From Candidatus Didemnitutus sp. (GTDB lineage: Bacteria > Verrucomicrobiota > Verrucomicrobiia > Opitutales > Opitutaceae): 5,127 bases of DNA. Position 1 is the first letter of the stretch, and every line of letters begins with the position of its first letter. Below are positions 4,994 to 5,127 of this stretch, one piece after another. The notes below the pieces were generated by a model that worked only from the letters and a program-made list of their open reading frames with translations, was not told the DNA's origin and did no database searches. The stretch covers positions 1 to 5,127 of the forward strand of contig JAUXOH010000385.1 of NCBI GenBank assembly GCA_030682505.1, read 5' to 3'. A program made the position numbers and the translations under genes.

Positions 4994-5127
4994 ACCTACA
5001 ATGGCATGTCATCGCGGAATCCCTCCGGCAGGAAATCGTCGGGTATGGTGGACTCCTTGCTCTTTTCGAGGAACAACAGCTCTTCCTCTTCCGTCGCGAC
5101 GCTGATTCGGTTCTCCGCCTGAGCGCG
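4990..5127 (+). CDS. flgN: FlgN-like flagellar export chaperone, N-terminal part (3' end outside window)
   Basis: FlgN is the cytoplasmic chaperone that holds the hook-filament junction proteins FlgK and FlgL for export. Only the first 46 codons are visible and the frame stays open to the window edge. The start codon overlaps the flgJ stop as ATGA, the classic coupled arrangement. The residues ESLRQEIVGYGGLLALFEEQ (10-29) followed by QLFLFRRDADSVLRL show the heptad-like pattern of the FlgN first helix: a repeated Leu spacing, a Tyr before the LL pair, and an acidic/Gln patch before the next hydrophobic turn. The position directly after flgJ, where many operons carry flgN before flgK and flgL, supports the call. 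The fragment is short and coiled-coil-like, so another helical flagellar protein cannot be excluded. Confidence 0.65.
   Translation, partial: MNLQWHVIAESLRQEIVGYGGLLALFEEQQLFLFRRDADSVLRLSA

Noticed and set aside
1..5127. CRISPR arrays, tRNA or rRNA genes, insertion sequences, signs of horizontal transfer
   Set aside because: No spaced repeats, cloverleaf sequences, transposase frames or terminal inverted repeats were seen. Base composition and gene order look uniform and like a vertically inherited flagellar locus.

Overview
The window is a stretch of chromosome from a flagellated, Gram-negative-type (outer-membrane-bearing) bacterium of moderately high G+C. It carries the 3' end of dnaJ and then, on the same strand, most of a rod/ring flagellar operon: flgF, flgG, flgA, flgH, flgI, flgJ and the start of a flgN-like gene. 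Genes for both the P ring (FlgI) and L ring (FlgH) require an outer membrane. The order F-G-A-H-I-J-N, the cysteine-free FlgH and the single-domain FlgJ suggest a non-enteric lineage. My guess is Verrucomicrobiota (Opitutae-like) or a deltaproteobacterial-type genome, at low to moderate confidence; nothing in the window fixes the taxon.

Layout. Positions 1-329 are the C-terminal substrate-binding end of DnaJ, closed by a strong intrinsic terminator (355-383). Positions 384-548 form a compact regulatory region. It holds two tandem 15-bp perfect dyads, CGGCA-N5-TGCCG, with half-sites about one helical turn apart (390-423); an AT-rich sigma-28/sigma-70-like element (468-495); an inverted repeat (509-525); and a sequence matching the sigma-54 core TGGCAC-N5-TTGC (520-534). 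Positions 549-5127 are coding almost throughout. The gaps are 57 bp (flgF-flgG) and 29 bp (flgH-flgI); the other junctions overlap or are only a few bases apart. There is no terminator inside the run, and the operon continues past the right edge, probably into flgK/flgL.

How the genes work together. FlgF and FlgG build the proximal and distal rod. FlgA is the periplasmic chaperone that helps FlgI assemble the P ring around the rod. FlgH forms the L ring in the outer membrane. FlgJ caps the growing rod. FlgN is the chaperone for the hook-filament junction proteins FlgK and FlgL. The expected control is activator-dependent sigma-54 transcription, as in many class II/III flagellar operons. The paired dyads lie about 130 and 150 bp upstream of the predicted start, where a bacterial enhancer-binding protein would sit.

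The genes themselves are ordinary flagellar genes. The most interesting parts are the promoter architecture, the almost absent leader it implies for flgF, and the FlgH that lacks any lipobox cysteine.
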